A stretch of 64,000 nt of DNA from Sedimentisphaerales bacterium (GTDB taxonomy: Bacteria > Planctomycetota > Phycisphaerae > Sedimentisphaerales > Anaerobacaceae): the NCBI GenBank assembly GCA_016932095.1, contig JAFGDN010000093.1, forward strand, positions 1 to 64,000, in the 5' to 3' direction. The notes beneath the pieces are model-generated. The model was not told where the DNA came from. It made no database searches and was given only the letters and a program-made list of their open reading frames with translations. Position 1 is the stretch's first letter. Each line of letters begins with the position of its first letter. Positions 34,976-43,788 of this stretch are shown here, piece by piece. Made by a program: the position numbers and the translations under genes.

Positions 34976-36937
34976 ATGTGCGGAATATGCGGATTTGTGC
35001 GTTTTAACGGCGTCGTAACCGATGGCAGCGAGACGTTACATCGTATGACGGCGGCTCTGGGCCATCGCGGTCCCGATGATTCAGGTTATTACGTCGGCGG
35101 CTGTTACGGCAGGCCCGCGTCCGTTCTGCTCGGACACACCCGGCTGAAGGTCATAGACCTCACCGAGGCGGCAAGCCAGCCGTTGGCCAATGAGGATGAA
35201 ACCGTCTTTGTGGTGTTTAACGGCGAGATATATAACTTCTCTGATTTGCGTCGTCGGCTCGCTGCAGACGGACACCGCTTCCGGTCTGCGTCGGATACGG
35301 AGGTCATTGTCCACGCATACGAGCAGTTCGGGGATGATTTCGTTCGGCATCTCGATGGAATGTTTGCTTTTGCTCTGTGGGATACCCGACGCAACGCCTT
35401 GGTGCTCGCCCGCGACAGAACGGGCAAAAAACCGTTATACTATTCGTTCAACGGCGACGTTTTTGTCTTTGCCTCGGAAATAAAGGCGATTATGGTCTGT
35501 CCCTGGATTGAACGCAGGGTCTCGGTTGATACCTTTGCCGAGTATTTTACTTTCGGCTACGTCGGTGCGCCTCGAACGATGTATGAAGGCATAAGTCAGC
35601 TTGCGCCGGCTTCCTGTCTTGTTTTTGAAAATAATACGATTCGCGGTCCTGATACTTATTGGCGGCTTGATTTCCCGCCAGAAGGCCGTGAAGAATCGCG
35701 TCCCATTGACGCCGTAAAAAGTGAAATCAGGGAGCTTGTCGTTTCGGCCGTCCACAGGCGGCTAATCAGCGACGTTCCCTTGGGCGTATTGCTCAGCGGC
35801 GGGCTGGATTCTTCGATAGTCGTCGGCGTAATGAGAAAGTTGAGCGGGTCCGACATCAGGACTTTCAGTATAGGGTTCGAGGGCGAAACGTCGTTTGATG
35901 AAAGGCCTTATGCCGCCCGGGTCGCAAAGCACTTTGGAACGCGACACACGGAATTTGTCGTCAAAATCGAGCCGGTGGAGCTGATGGAAAAACTTCTGTG
36001 GCATTACGACCAGCCATACGGCGATTCGGCAGCCATTCCGACGTATCTGGTTAGCAAAATGGCAAGGCAGTTTGTAACGGTTGCCCTCAACGGTGACGGC
36101 GGCGATGAGGTTTTCGGCGGCTACGAAAGGTTCAGGGCCGCTTTATTTTGCGCCAATATTCCGGCCTTTGTTATGAAGGCGGGGGCTTATTTCACGGGTC
36201 TGATGCCGAGAAATTACGGATATTACAGTCCTAAAAGACGGCTCGAACGTTTCTTCAGCGGCAGCAACAACGGCACTGTTATGTCGCGATACTTGGACTG
36301 GATTTCAATCTTTAACGGCGATATGCTGCGGGAATTGATTAGCAGGGGGGGCGATATTTACGACCTGATGGAGCGGCGTTTAAAACTTTCAGAGAATGCG
36401 TCTCTTCTGAACCGTATGCTTCACTTCAATTTCATAACCTATCTGCCCGGGGACCTGAACACAAAAATGGACCGGATGAGTATGGCGCACGGGCTGGAAA
36501 CAAGGTCGCCGTTTCTCGACACCGGACTTATCGAATACGTCGCTCGGATTGGTCCGCGTCTTAAAATAAAGGGTGGCTGCACAAAGCGCATACTTCGTCT
36601 TGCCTTCAAAGATATGCTGCCGGCGGGGATAATCAAAAGAAAAAAGCACGGCTTTGGTATGCCGCTGGGATTGTGGTTCAAAGACGGCTTGGGCGATTGT
36701 TTCTCGCAGTTGCTTCTCAGCGACGCCTGCAGGGCAAAACAGTTCCTCAACCCGGATTATATCGGCCGGATTTTCCGGGAGCATCAGCAGGGCAGCCACG
36801 ACCACGGTTATCGCCTGTGGACGCTGCTTCAGTTTGAGATGTGGCTGCGAATGCTGGAAAAGCCCCCGACCTGGCGGCCGGGAGAGGCAATTGAACGGCC
36901 GACTGAAAAGCGGCTGGTTCAAACGGGGAAATTATGA
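34976..36937 (+). CDS. asnB: Asparagine synthase-like glutamine amidotransferase
   Basis: 653 residues from the ATG directly followed by TGC. The start is chosen because the type II glutaminase needs Cys at position 2 (MCGICGFVRF); the frame stays open two codons further. The N-terminal amidotransferase (about 1-220) shows RGPDDSGY and VFNGEIYNF. The C-terminal synthase domain carries the ATP-pyrophosphatase loop LLSGGLDSSIVVG and NGDGGDEVFGGY. In polysaccharide loci such enzymes often amidate uronic acids or other sugar acids rather than make free asparagine. It overlaps the next glycosyltransferase by 4 bp (ATGA). Confidence 0.92.
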   Translation: MCGICGFVRFNGVVTDGSETLHRMTAALGHRGPDDSGYYVGGCYGRPASVLLGHTRLKVIDLTEAASQPLANEDETVFVVFNGEIYNFSDLRRRLAADGHRFRSASDTEVIVHAYEQFGDDFVRHLDGMFAFALWDTRRNALVLARDRTGKKPLYYSFNGDVFVFASEIKAIMVCPWIERRVSVDTFAEYFTFGYVGAPRTMYEGISQLAPASCLVFENNTIRGPDTYWRLDFPPEGREESRPIDAVKSEIRELVVSAVHRRLISDVPLGVLLSGGLDSSIVVGVMRKLSGSDIRTFSIGFEGETSFDERPYAARVAKHFGTRHTEFVVKIEPVELMEKLLWHYDQPYGDSAAIPTYLVSKMARQFVTVALNGDGGDEVFGGYERFRAALFCANIPAFVMKAGAYFTGLMPRNYGYYSPKRRLERFFSGSNNGTVMSRYLDWISIFNGDMLRELISRGGDIYDLMERRLKLSENASLLNRMLHFNFITYLPGDLNTKMDRMSMAHGLETRSPFLDTGLIEYVARIGPRLKIKGGCTKRILRLAFKDMLPAGIIKRKKHGFGMPLGLWFKDGLGDCFSQLLLSDACRAKQFLNPDYIGRIFREHQQGSHDHGYRLWTLLQFEMWLRMLEKPPTWRPGEAIERPTEKRLVQTGKL

Positions 36938-37809
36938 GCGCGCCGGTAACGGTTATAATTCCTGCCTATAACGAGCAGGTCAATTTGTCCGCGGCGATAA
37001 AAAGCGTCGCCGGCTGGGCCGAGCAGGTTATCGTCGTTGATTCTTTCAGCAAAGACGCCACTGTTGAAATCGCAGACACCCTCGGTGCCGAGATTTATCG
37101 GCATAAATACGAGAGTATCGCAGCCCAGAGGACGTGGGCGATGAACCTACCGGCAGTCAGAAACCGGTGGATTTTTAACCTTGACGCCGATGAACGTCTT
37201 ACCGATGAGCTTAAAGATGAGCTGAATTACCGGCTGCACAATATCCCCGATGAGGTCGGCGCCTTTGCAATACGCAGAAAACACATCTTTATGGGAAGAT
37301 GGATGCGGCACGGCGGCGACTACATCTGGCTCATCCGGCTTGTCAGAAAAGGCCGATGCAGAATCATAAAAACACCTTACCTCAATGAGCATACCATAGT
37401 AAATGGGCGCGTTGAGAAACTTGAAGCCGATTTTATTCATCTGACCGAAAAAACCTTCACTGAATGGGTCGAGCGACAGGCACGCGGCTCGCTGAAATAC
37501 ACCCTCGCTATGCTGAATAATACCACCGACGACCCCCGGCCGGATCCCGAAAAAGGAGAATCCATTGAAGGCCCTGTTCGCACTTGGCTGAATCACCGGC
37601 TCTTTTATAAAACGCCTTTTTTCATCAGGCCTTTTATAAGATTTTTCGTGAATTATTTTTTGCGGGGCGGCTTTCTCGACGGCTGGCAGGGTTACGTTTA
37701 TCACACCGTCAACGATTTTCTATATCCGTTTTTTGTTTACGCAAACCGAAGGGAAATCAGGCAGTCCGCCGACGCGAGAGAATTCGCCGAGAAGTCCCTA
37801 TGGCGTTAG
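36934..37809 (+). CDS. Family 2 glycosyltransferase (WaaE/KdtX-like)
   Basis: 291 residues. The GT-A fold begins VTVIIPAYNEQVNLSAAIKSV and carries the Asp-rich donor site FNLDADERL around residue 83. The segment IRRKHIFMGRWMRHGGDYIWLIRLVRKG and the C-terminal FFVNYFLRGGFLDGWQGYVY are typical of WaaE/KdtX-like glucosyltransferases acting on lipopolysaccharide-type acceptors. It is membrane-associated at most, through the C-terminal amphipathic region. Start overlaps asnB by 4 bp; the next gene starts within its last ten bases, so the three are tightly coupled. Confidence 0.9.
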   Translation: MSAPVTVIIPAYNEQVNLSAAIKSVAGWAEQVIVVDSFSKDATVEIADTLGAEIYRHKYESIAAQRTWAMNLPAVRNRWIFNLDADERLTDELKDELNYRLHNIPDEVGAFAIRRKHIFMGRWMRHGGDYIWLIRLVRKGRCRIIKTPYLNEHTIVNGRVEKLEADFIHLTEKTFTEWVERQARGSLKYTLAMLNNTTDDPRPDPEKGESIEGPVRTWLNHRLFYKTPFFIRPFIRFFVNYFLRGGFLDGWQGYVYHTVNDFLYPFFVYANRREIRQSADAREFAEKSLWR

Positions 37810-38876
37810 GTGGACAGGTCGGTAAAGATTCGAGTATGCAGACGTTTCCGGAAATCTCCGTAATTGTTCCGATGAAAGATGAGGCGGGCTACGCGGCTGG
37901 GTGTATCGAGCGGTTGTTTTGCCAGACGTATCCGAAGGACAGGACCGAGATTCTTGTCGTTGACGGTCGCAGCCGGGATGAAACAAAAAGCATTGTTTCA
38001 TCCGTCGCGGCCCGCAACGGCAGCGGGCCGATTCTCCGGCTTCTCGATAATCCGAAAAGCCAGAGGGCCTCCGCAATGAACATCGGCATCAGAAATGCCA
38101 AAAGCGACGTTATCATTCGTATAGACGCCAGGACTGAAATAAATCCCGATTATATTGAAAAATGCGTCGAGACGCTTCTTAAAACGGGGGCCGACAACGT
38201 CGGGGGAATGCAGGCGCCTAGGGTCTGGCGCAACGGTGACCCCGACAAGGAATTGACTCAGCGGGCCATTGGTCTGGCTCTGTCGCATCCTTTTGGTATC
38301 GGCAACGCACAGTTTCGACTCGGCAGGCAAAGCGGTTACGTCGATACGGTATATCTGGGGTGCTTCAATAAAAACGTTTTCAGCAGGGTAGGTCTGTTCG
38401 ATGAGGATTCGCCCGTTATCAGCGAGGACTCTGATATGAATTACCGGATTCGCGAATCCGGGGGCAGGGTCTATTTTAACAAGGATATTGTCGCCTATTA
38501 CTATCCGCGGGATAATTTCAAAGAGCTGGCGCGGCTGTATTTTCGCTACGGTGGTGCAAAGGCGGGCAATTTTCTTAAAATAAAAAAGTTCACCGCCTGG
38601 CGCCAGCTTGTCCCGCCGGCGTTTTTGGCCTTGATTGTTGTTCTGGGTTTCGGCTCGTTATTTTCGCTTTGGGCGGCAATTGCCTTTGCCTTTGTTTTAG
38701 GTGTCTATGTGCTTGCGGGTTTGCTGGTCAGCGCGAAACTTGCTGGAAAGGAAAGGCGAGTTTCGTTATTTGGCCGGCTTTTAGTGGTTTTCCCCGTTCT
38801 TCATTTTTCCTGGGCGACGGGTTTCTTCGTCCGATTGATGCAAAGGCCCGAACCCGGCCGATACTGGGGTTATTGA
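37800..38876 (+). CDS. Family 2 glycosyltransferase, ExoA-like, membrane-anchored
   Basis: 358 residues (346 if started at the ATG at 37836, which better matches the family start). The GT-A core runs from ISVIVPMKDEAGYAAGCIERL through VIIRIDARTEI, with SEDSDMNYRIRESGG near residue 205 as the acceptor/base region. Two or three C-terminal membrane helices (about 265-310) anchor it. This layout matches ExoA-like succinoglycan glycosyltransferases that build lipid-linked repeat units on the cytoplasmic face. Overlap with the upstream gene indicates translational coupling. Confidence 0.88.
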   Translation: MALGGQVGKDSSMQTFPEISVIVPMKDEAGYAAGCIERLFCQTYPKDRTEILVVDGRSRDETKSIVSSVAARNGSGPILRLLDNPKSQRASAMNIGIRNAKSDVIIRIDARTEINPDYIEKCVETLLKTGADNVGGMQAPRVWRNGDPDKELTQRAIGLALSHPFGIGNAQFRLGRQSGYVDTVYLGCFNKNVFSRVGLFDEDSPVISEDSDMNYRIRESGGRVYFNKDIVAYYYPRDNFKELARLYFRYGGAKAGNFLKIKKFTAWRQLVPPAFLALIVVLGFGSLFSLWAAIAFAFVLGVYVLAGLLVSAKLAGKERRVSLFGRLLVVFPVLHFSWATGFFVRLMQRPEPGRYWGY

Positions 38877-38919
38877 GCCGGGTGTTTTATTGCGGCAATT
38901 TCATAGAGGGAGCTTAAGA

Positions 38920-39750
38920 TTGGCTCATAGTTTCAGCAAATTTATTTTATCCCCGGTTCTCGGGCGCAAGTGTCTTCAGCCGGTTTACGAAAAACTTCAT
39001 TTTCTGTCTTTGGCGGGGATGAATTACGGTTTCAGTGAAGTCGAGATAAGCGGGGAGCTGAAAACAATCGGTTTTGCGGCCAGGAAGCTGAAAGCCATTT
39101 ATGGGCCGGTGCCTTTGGTTTGTTTTGACGTTGGCGCCAACGTCGGTGACTGGTCGAGGGCCTGCCTGGGATTTTTCGGCGGCAATTTGAACCTGTATCT
39201 TTTTGAGCCGTTGCAAAATACGTATGAAATCCTGCACCGTAAGATGCAAAAGGACTTTTCCGGCCTGATAGGCAGCAGGGTTCGTTTGTTTAATCTTGGT
39301 TTCTCAGACAAAAAGGAAACGGCCGACGTTTTTTATGACGTCGGCGGGTCGGGGCTTGCGTCGCTTTATCAAAGAAAAATGGACCATTTTAACAGGCGGC
39401 TCGATAAGACCTCGAAGGTTGCGTTGACGACCGTTGATGAATTTTGCCGGGACAATAATGTTGAAAAAATTCATTTTATGAAGCTCGATATCGAAGGGCA
39501 CGAGCTGGCGGCGCTGAAGGGGGCTTCCGGATTGATAAACAAGGGCGGCATCGATTTTATACAATTTGAGTTTGGCGGCGCGAATATCGATTCCAAAACG
39601 TTTTTTCAGGATTTCTTCTACTTGCTTGGTCCTTACTACGATATTTACAGAATCTGCAGGAACGGATTAAGAAAAATATCGGCCTACTCGGAACAATACG
39701 AGGTCTTCATCACAATAAACTATCTGGCGGTGCGAAAGCGGCTTTATTAA
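38920..39750 (+). CDS. FkbM-family methyltransferase
   Basis: 276 residues. Start chosen at the TTG at 38920 because AGGGAG lies at the right distance; a TTG further up at 38890 is possible. Motif I is VCFDVGANVGDWSRA, and the FkbM hallmark is FMKLDIEGHELAALKGA with FIQFEFGGANIDSKTFFQDF following. It is a clear paralogue of the broken copy at 28957-29804, similar over nearly the whole length. FkbM enzymes O-methylate sugars or polyketides; here a sugar of the polymer is the likely target. Confidence 0.9.
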   Translation: MAHSFSKFILSPVLGRKCLQPVYEKLHFLSLAGMNYGFSEVEISGELKTIGFAARKLKAIYGPVPLVCFDVGANVGDWSRACLGFFGGNLNLYLFEPLQNTYEILHRKMQKDFSGLIGSRVRLFNLGFSDKKETADVFYDVGGSGLASLYQRKMDHFNRRLDKTSKVALTTVDEFCRDNNVEKIHFMKLDIEGHELAALKGASGLINKGGIDFIQFEFGGANIDSKTFFQDFFYLLGPYYDIYRICRNGLRKISAYSEQYEVFITINYLAVRKRLY

Positions 39751-39778
39751 TTCAAGACCTCTTTAACGGGAGTGATTT

Positions 39779-40723
39779 TTGCAAAAGGCAAACGTTTTAA
39801 TCACTGGTGTAGCGGGTTTCATCGGCAGTAACCTCGCAGACCGGCTGTGTTCGCTGGATGGTTATAAGGTAACAGGCATAGATAATCTGGCATACGGCGT
39901 AAGAGAGCAGGTGCCTGACGCCGTTGAGTTTCACAAGGTTGATATTCGCTCCAAGGCGATATATCCGCTTTTTGAAAACGTCGATTATGTTTTTCACCTT
40001 GCCGCGAAAAACTGTATCAGCGACTGCCAGGCCGACCCCGTCGAGACGGCCGACGTCAACGTTACCGGGACGGTAAATGTTTTCGAGGCCGCAAGACGGG
40101 CGGGAGTTAAAAAGGTCATTTACGCCGAATCATCAGCTTTATACGAGGCCAGCACTGTTTTCCCGACGCCCGAGGCGCAGGTCAAACCGGAGAGCTTTTA
40201 CGCCGCAAGCAAAGTCGCCTCGATGTATTTTGCGGACTCGTTCGGGCGCTTTTCGGATTTGCGTTTTACGGCGCTACGTTACTTTTGCGTGTATGGCCCC
40301 CGCCAGGATTACAGAAGGAACATCCCGCCCGTAATGAGCGCGTTTATTATAAAGTTGCTGAAAGGCGAGAACCCGGTCATATACGGCACGGGCGACAAGA
40401 GACGGGATTTTGTTTACGTTGACGACGTTAATGATTTTCATTTGCTCTGTATGAACAAAGGCGTTACCGACGGCCGGGCGTTCAATATCGGCTCAGGTGA
40501 AAATTATTCCGTCAATGAGATTTATCAAATGATAGCCGAATTGCTGAATGTTCGGGTAAGTCCCCTTCATAGGCCTGATTTGCCGGGCGAGGCGGTACAG
40601 ACGCTGGCCGACGTTACAAACGCCCGACGGCTGGGATGGTCGCCTAAAACGGCCATAAAAGACGGGCTTAAAGATATGATTGATTTCATCAGGCGTGAAT
40701 TTCAAAAGGGGAATATAAAATAG
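39779..40723 (+). CDS. NAD-dependent nucleotide-sugar epimerase/dehydratase (extended SDR)
   Basis: 314 residues with a TTG start behind GGGAG. Rossmann motif ITGVAGFIGSNLADRL, the Asp for NAD ribose (GIDNLAYG), the active-site Tyr-Lys pair in FYAASKVAS, and the C-terminal RRDFVYVDDVNDFHLLCMN are typical of GalE-like extended SDRs. The catalytic Ser is in AESSALYEAS. Placed directly before the guanylyltransferase and kinase of the heptose module, it might epimerise or dehydrate a GDP-linked product, but UDP-sugars are equally possible from sequence alone. Confidence 0.88.
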   Translation: MQKANVLITGVAGFIGSNLADRLCSLDGYKVTGIDNLAYGVREQVPDAVEFHKVDIRSKAIYPLFENVDYVFHLAAKNCISDCQADPVETADVNVTGTVNVFEAARRAGVKKVIYAESSALYEASTVFPTPEAQVKPESFYAASKVASMYFADSFGRFSDLRFTALRYFCVYGPRQDYRRNIPPVMSAFIIKLLKGENPVIYGTGDKRRDFVYVDDVNDFHLLCMNKGVTDGRAFNIGSGENYSVNEIYQMIAELLNVRVSPLHRPDLPGEAVQTLADVTNARRLGWSPKTAIKDGLKDMIDFIRREFQKGNIK

Positions 40724-40725
40724 CG

Positions 40726-41448
40726 ATGAAAGCCATACTTCTTGCTGCCGGAAAAGCAGAACGCCTCAAGGGCGTCCTCGATTGTTTGCCGAAGCCGATG
40801 GTGCAAATTGCCGGAAAACCCATCCTTGAGCATAATATCGAATGGCTCAGAAGTTACGGCGTAACCGATGTTTATATCAATCTGCATCATTTGCCCGAGG
40901 TCATAAAGCGTTATTTCAGCAACGGCATCGACCGGGGCGTTAAAATAACTTATTCGTATGAACCGGCGCTGCTTGGCACCGCCGGCGCAGTAAAAAAAAT
41001 CGCGCACGATTGCTGGAATGATAATCCTTTCGAACCGTTTATCGTTGTTTACGGCGATAATCTCGTCTCGGATTTCAACCTCAATCGCATAATACAGTTT
41101 CATAAAAGAAAAAAGGGCATCGCGACTATATGCCTGTATCACAGGCCCGAGGAGGTCTCAAAAAGCGGAGTCGCCGTGCTCGACGAAGACCACCGAATTA
41201 TCGCCTTTGTTGAGAAACCATCGGCCGGCCAAATTGCCGGCGACCTTGTTAACACGGGAATTTACATCCTCGAAGCGAATATCCTCCAATACATACCCGC
41301 CGGCTGCTGCGATTTCGGCAAAGACGTTTTCGGCAGAGTCCTCGACTCAGGTGAGTCGCTTTATGGAATCGTTCTAAACGCCAATCTCGTTGCAATTGAC
41401 ACCCCGCAGCTTTACGAAAGAGTCGTCGACTCGGGGGTCTTAAAATGA
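40726..41448 (+). CDS. hddC: Sugar-1-phosphate nucleotidyltransferase (HddC-like)
   Basis: 240 residues. The nucleotidyltransferase signature is KAILLAAGKAERLKGVLDCLPKPMVQIAGKP; the metal-binding Asp lies in FIVVYGDNLVSDF and the product-side Glu-Lys in AFVEKPSAG. It is shorter than RmlA and lacks the C-terminal left-handed helix of bifunctional ManC. Location next to an HddA-like kinase, with GmhA and GmhB homologues nearby, makes D-glycero-D-manno-heptose 1-phosphate guanylyltransferase the best functional guess. GTP specificity is inferred from this context, not from sequence. It overlaps the kinase by 4 bp. Confidence 0.78.
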   Translation: MKAILLAAGKAERLKGVLDCLPKPMVQIAGKPILEHNIEWLRSYGVTDVYINLHHLPEVIKRYFSNGIDRGVKITYSYEPALLGTAGAVKKIAHDCWNDNPFEPFIVVYGDNLVSDFNLNRIIQFHKRKKGIATICLYHRPEEVSKSGVAVLDEDHRIIAFVEKPSAGQIAGDLVNTGIYILEANILQYIPAGCCDFGKDVFGRVLDSGESLYGIVLNANLVAIDTPQLYERVVDSGVLK

Positions 41449-42563
41449 TTATAATCCGCACTCCTTTCAGGTTCACATTAGGCGGGGGAGGCACCGACCT
41501 TCCCGCCTATTATTCAAGATTTGGCGGCTTTATTTTTGCCGCCGGTATTAACAAATATATGTTCATCAATCTCAACAGGCCCGTTGTTGATGACCTTATC
41601 AGGATTAAATATACAAAATCGGAGACCGTCGAAAGCCGCGACGATATTCAGCACGAAATCGCAAGGGCTGCTATGGAAATGACCGGCGTCGAGAACTCGC
41701 TCGAAATCGTCTCAATGGCCGACGTCCCCGCGGGAACGGGGCTTGGCTCGTCGAGCTGCTACGCTGTCGGGCTGCTCAACGCCATACACACGATGAAAAG
41801 GGAGCATATCCCTCTGGAGCGCTTGGCAGAAGAGGCCTGCCGGCTTGAAATCGACGTTTTGAAAAAACCGATCGGAATACAGGACCAGTATATGGCCGCC
41901 TTCGGCGGCCTTACGGTCCTCGATATCGACAAAGACGGCCGGGTCGGTATCAGGCCGGCAAACGTCTCCGAAGAAACAATCGATGATTTGAACAAAAACC
42001 TCCTGATGTTCTATACCAGCACGCAGCGCGACGCCAATAAAATCCTTGCCGAGCAGAGCAAAGGCGCCGACTCCAATAAAAAAAACGTCGTCGAAAATAT
42101 GCATTACATAAAGGACATCGGCCTAAAAATCCTTGCCGCCGTCGAGTCGGGCAACATCACCGACGTGGGATTGCTTTTCGACAAGCACTGGGAATACAAA
42201 AAGAAAATCTCGAATAAAATGTCGAGCCCGAGGTTCGACGAAATTTATTCAATCGCCAGACAAAACGGGGCGCTGGGCGGCAAAATTTCGGGCGCGGGCG
42301 GCGGCGGCTTTTTCGTCTTCTACGTCGAAAATAACCACAGCAGGTTCAGAGAAGTTATGAAAATGCAGGGCCTGCGCGAAATGCGGTACAGGTTCGATTT
42401 CGAGGGCACTAAGGTCCTGGTGAATTTTATGGACGGCGTTAGGTATATCGAGGAGCGTCTTGATAACGAATCAAATAAAAATAGGCGTAGTCGGCTTGTG
42501 GCATTTAGGTTGCGTAATAAGCGCCGCCTGGTCCAAACTAGGCATTCCCGTTGTCGGTTTTGA
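41445..42563 (+). CDS. hddA: GHMP-family heptose 7-phosphate kinase (HddA-like)
   Basis: 372 residues. The N-terminal RTPFRFTLGGGGTDLPAYY, ATP loop VPAGTGLGSSSCYAVGLLNAI and C-terminal GKISGAGGGGFFVFYV are the three GHMP motifs, and the overall pattern is that of D-glycero-alpha-D-manno-heptose 7-phosphate kinase. It makes the 1,7-bisphosphate. Family members end about 30 residues earlier; the last 35 residues here (Arg-rich) are encoded inside the first 104 bp of the next gene in another frame, so the original stop may have been lost by a frameshift or mutation. The core enzyme looks intact. Confidence 0.88.
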   Translation: MIIIRTPFRFTLGGGGTDLPAYYSRFGGFIFAAGINKYMFINLNRPVVDDLIRIKYTKSETVESRDDIQHEIARAAMEMTGVENSLEIVSMADVPAGTGLGSSSCYAVGLLNAIHTMKREHIPLERLAEEACRLEIDVLKKPIGIQDQYMAAFGGLTVLDIDKDGRVGIRPANVSEETIDDLNKNLLMFYTSTQRDANKILAEQSKGADSNKKNVVENMHYIKDIGLKILAAVESGNITDVGLLFDKHWEYKKKISNKMSSPRFDEIYSIARQNGALGGKISGAGGGGFFVFYVENNHSRFREVMKMQGLREMRYRFDFEGTKVLVNFMDGVRYIEERLDNESNKNRRSRLVAFRLRNKRRLVQTRHSRCRF

Positions 42564-43788
42564 CTATTCGCGGGCTTTGATAGATAACCTTAATTTGCAC
42601 AAGCAGCCCATTTTCGAGCCGAATCTTCAGGAGACAGTTGCTGCCTCAATCACCGCGGCCCGGCTGCGGTTTACAGACCGGCTTGAGATGTTGAAGGACT
42701 GCGATTTTGTATTTTTGGCATACGATACCCCCGTCCTCGACGACGATTCCTCCGATTTAAGCCCCTTGAAACGGGCTATCGATGATTTGGCCGACGTTAT
42801 GAAAAATGATGGTGTTGTTATTGTAAGCTCCCAAACGCCCGTTGGAACCTGTAGTGTTTTCAGGGCTTCGCTTCAAAAACGCAATCCCTCGGTCGAGCTT
42901 GTGTATTCGCCGGAAAATCTGCGGCTTGGCGAGGCGATAGAGTGCTATCTGAAACCCGGCCGGGTCATCGTGGGGGCCGATTCGCAAAAAGCCGCGTCGA
43001 AAGCCGCACAATTATTCGGTCTGCTGGACACTGAAATTATTACGATGGGTCTAGCAAGCGCGGAAATGGTAAAGCACGCCATAAACGCCTTTCTTGCCGA
43101 TTCGATTGTTTTTGCCAATCACTTGGCCGACCTGTGCGAAGCCAGCGGTGCGAACATACTCGACGTTGTCAAAGGGGTCAAATCGGATGAACGTATCGGC
43201 AAAAGAGCGTATTTGTCCGCCGGAATCGGTTTTTCAGGCGGTACCCTCGGACGTGATTTGCAGGTTTTGGCAAAACTGAATAAATCCGCCGGTCGAAAGT
43301 CCTTTCTTTATGAATCGATACACCGCTTCAACGGCGAGCGGAAAAATATAATCGTTGATAAAATTGCAGGTATCATCGGTTCGTCGCTGAATAATAAAAC
43401 AATTTCTCTTCTTGGTCTTACTTACAAACCAGGCACCAGCACCCTCAGGAGGAGCTTGCCTGTCGAAATCGCCGGGCTTCTTGCGCAAAAAGGCGCGAAA
43501 TTGAAGGTCTATGACCCGCAGGCCGATTTCGACGAGATTAAGGGAGAGCTTCCTTTTGAGATATGTTCTTCAATTGACGACGCTCTGCTCGACAGCGTCC
43601 TGGCGGTTATTTTAACGGAATGGAAAGAATTCAAAAAATATCCCTGGGAAAAGGCGGCTGAGAAAATGAATCAAAGAAGGGTTTTTGACCCGAAAAATTT
43701 CCTTTATGATTTACGGCTCAAAGACGCTGGCTTCGATTATTACGGAACTGGTTTCACGAATACGGGGGATTCTTATGGGATTGCTTGA
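42460..43788 (+). CDS. Nucleotide-sugar dehydrogenase-family protein lacking the catalytic Cys
   Basis: 442 residues from a TTG preceded by AGGAG. The N-terminal NAD domain IGVVGLWHLGCVISAAW, the central helix with AEMVKHAINAFLAD, and the C-terminal domain with LGLTYKPGTSTLRRS identify the UDP-glucose/GDP-mannose dehydrogenase superfamily. At the active site, where oxidising members read GG-x-C-F-P-K-D, this protein has SGGTLGRD: Thr262 replaces the thiohemiacetal-forming Cys, and Lys is Arg. It therefore should not complete the two-step oxidation to a uronic acid by the usual mechanism. Place in the heptose module suggests a modified-heptose step. The start overlaps hddA by 104 bp. Confidence 0.88.
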   Translation: MITNQIKIGVVGLWHLGCVISAAWSKLGIPVVGFDYSRALIDNLNLHKQPIFEPNLQETVAASITAARLRFTDRLEMLKDCDFVFLAYDTPVLDDDSSDLSPLKRAIDDLADVMKNDGVVIVSSQTPVGTCSVFRASLQKRNPSVELVYSPENLRLGEAIECYLKPGRVIVGADSQKAASKAAQLFGLLDTEIITMGLASAEMVKHAINAFLADSIVFANHLADLCEASGANILDVVKGVKSDERIGKRAYLSAGIGFSGGTLGRDLQVLAKLNKSAGRKSFLYESIHRFNGERKNIIVDKIAGIIGSSLNNKTISLLGLTYKPGTSTLRRSLPVEIAGLLAQKGAKLKVYDPQADFDEIKGELPFEICSSIDDALLDSVLAVILTEWKEFKKYPWEKAAEKMNQRRVFDPKNFLYDLRLKDAGFDYYGTGFTNTGDSYGIA

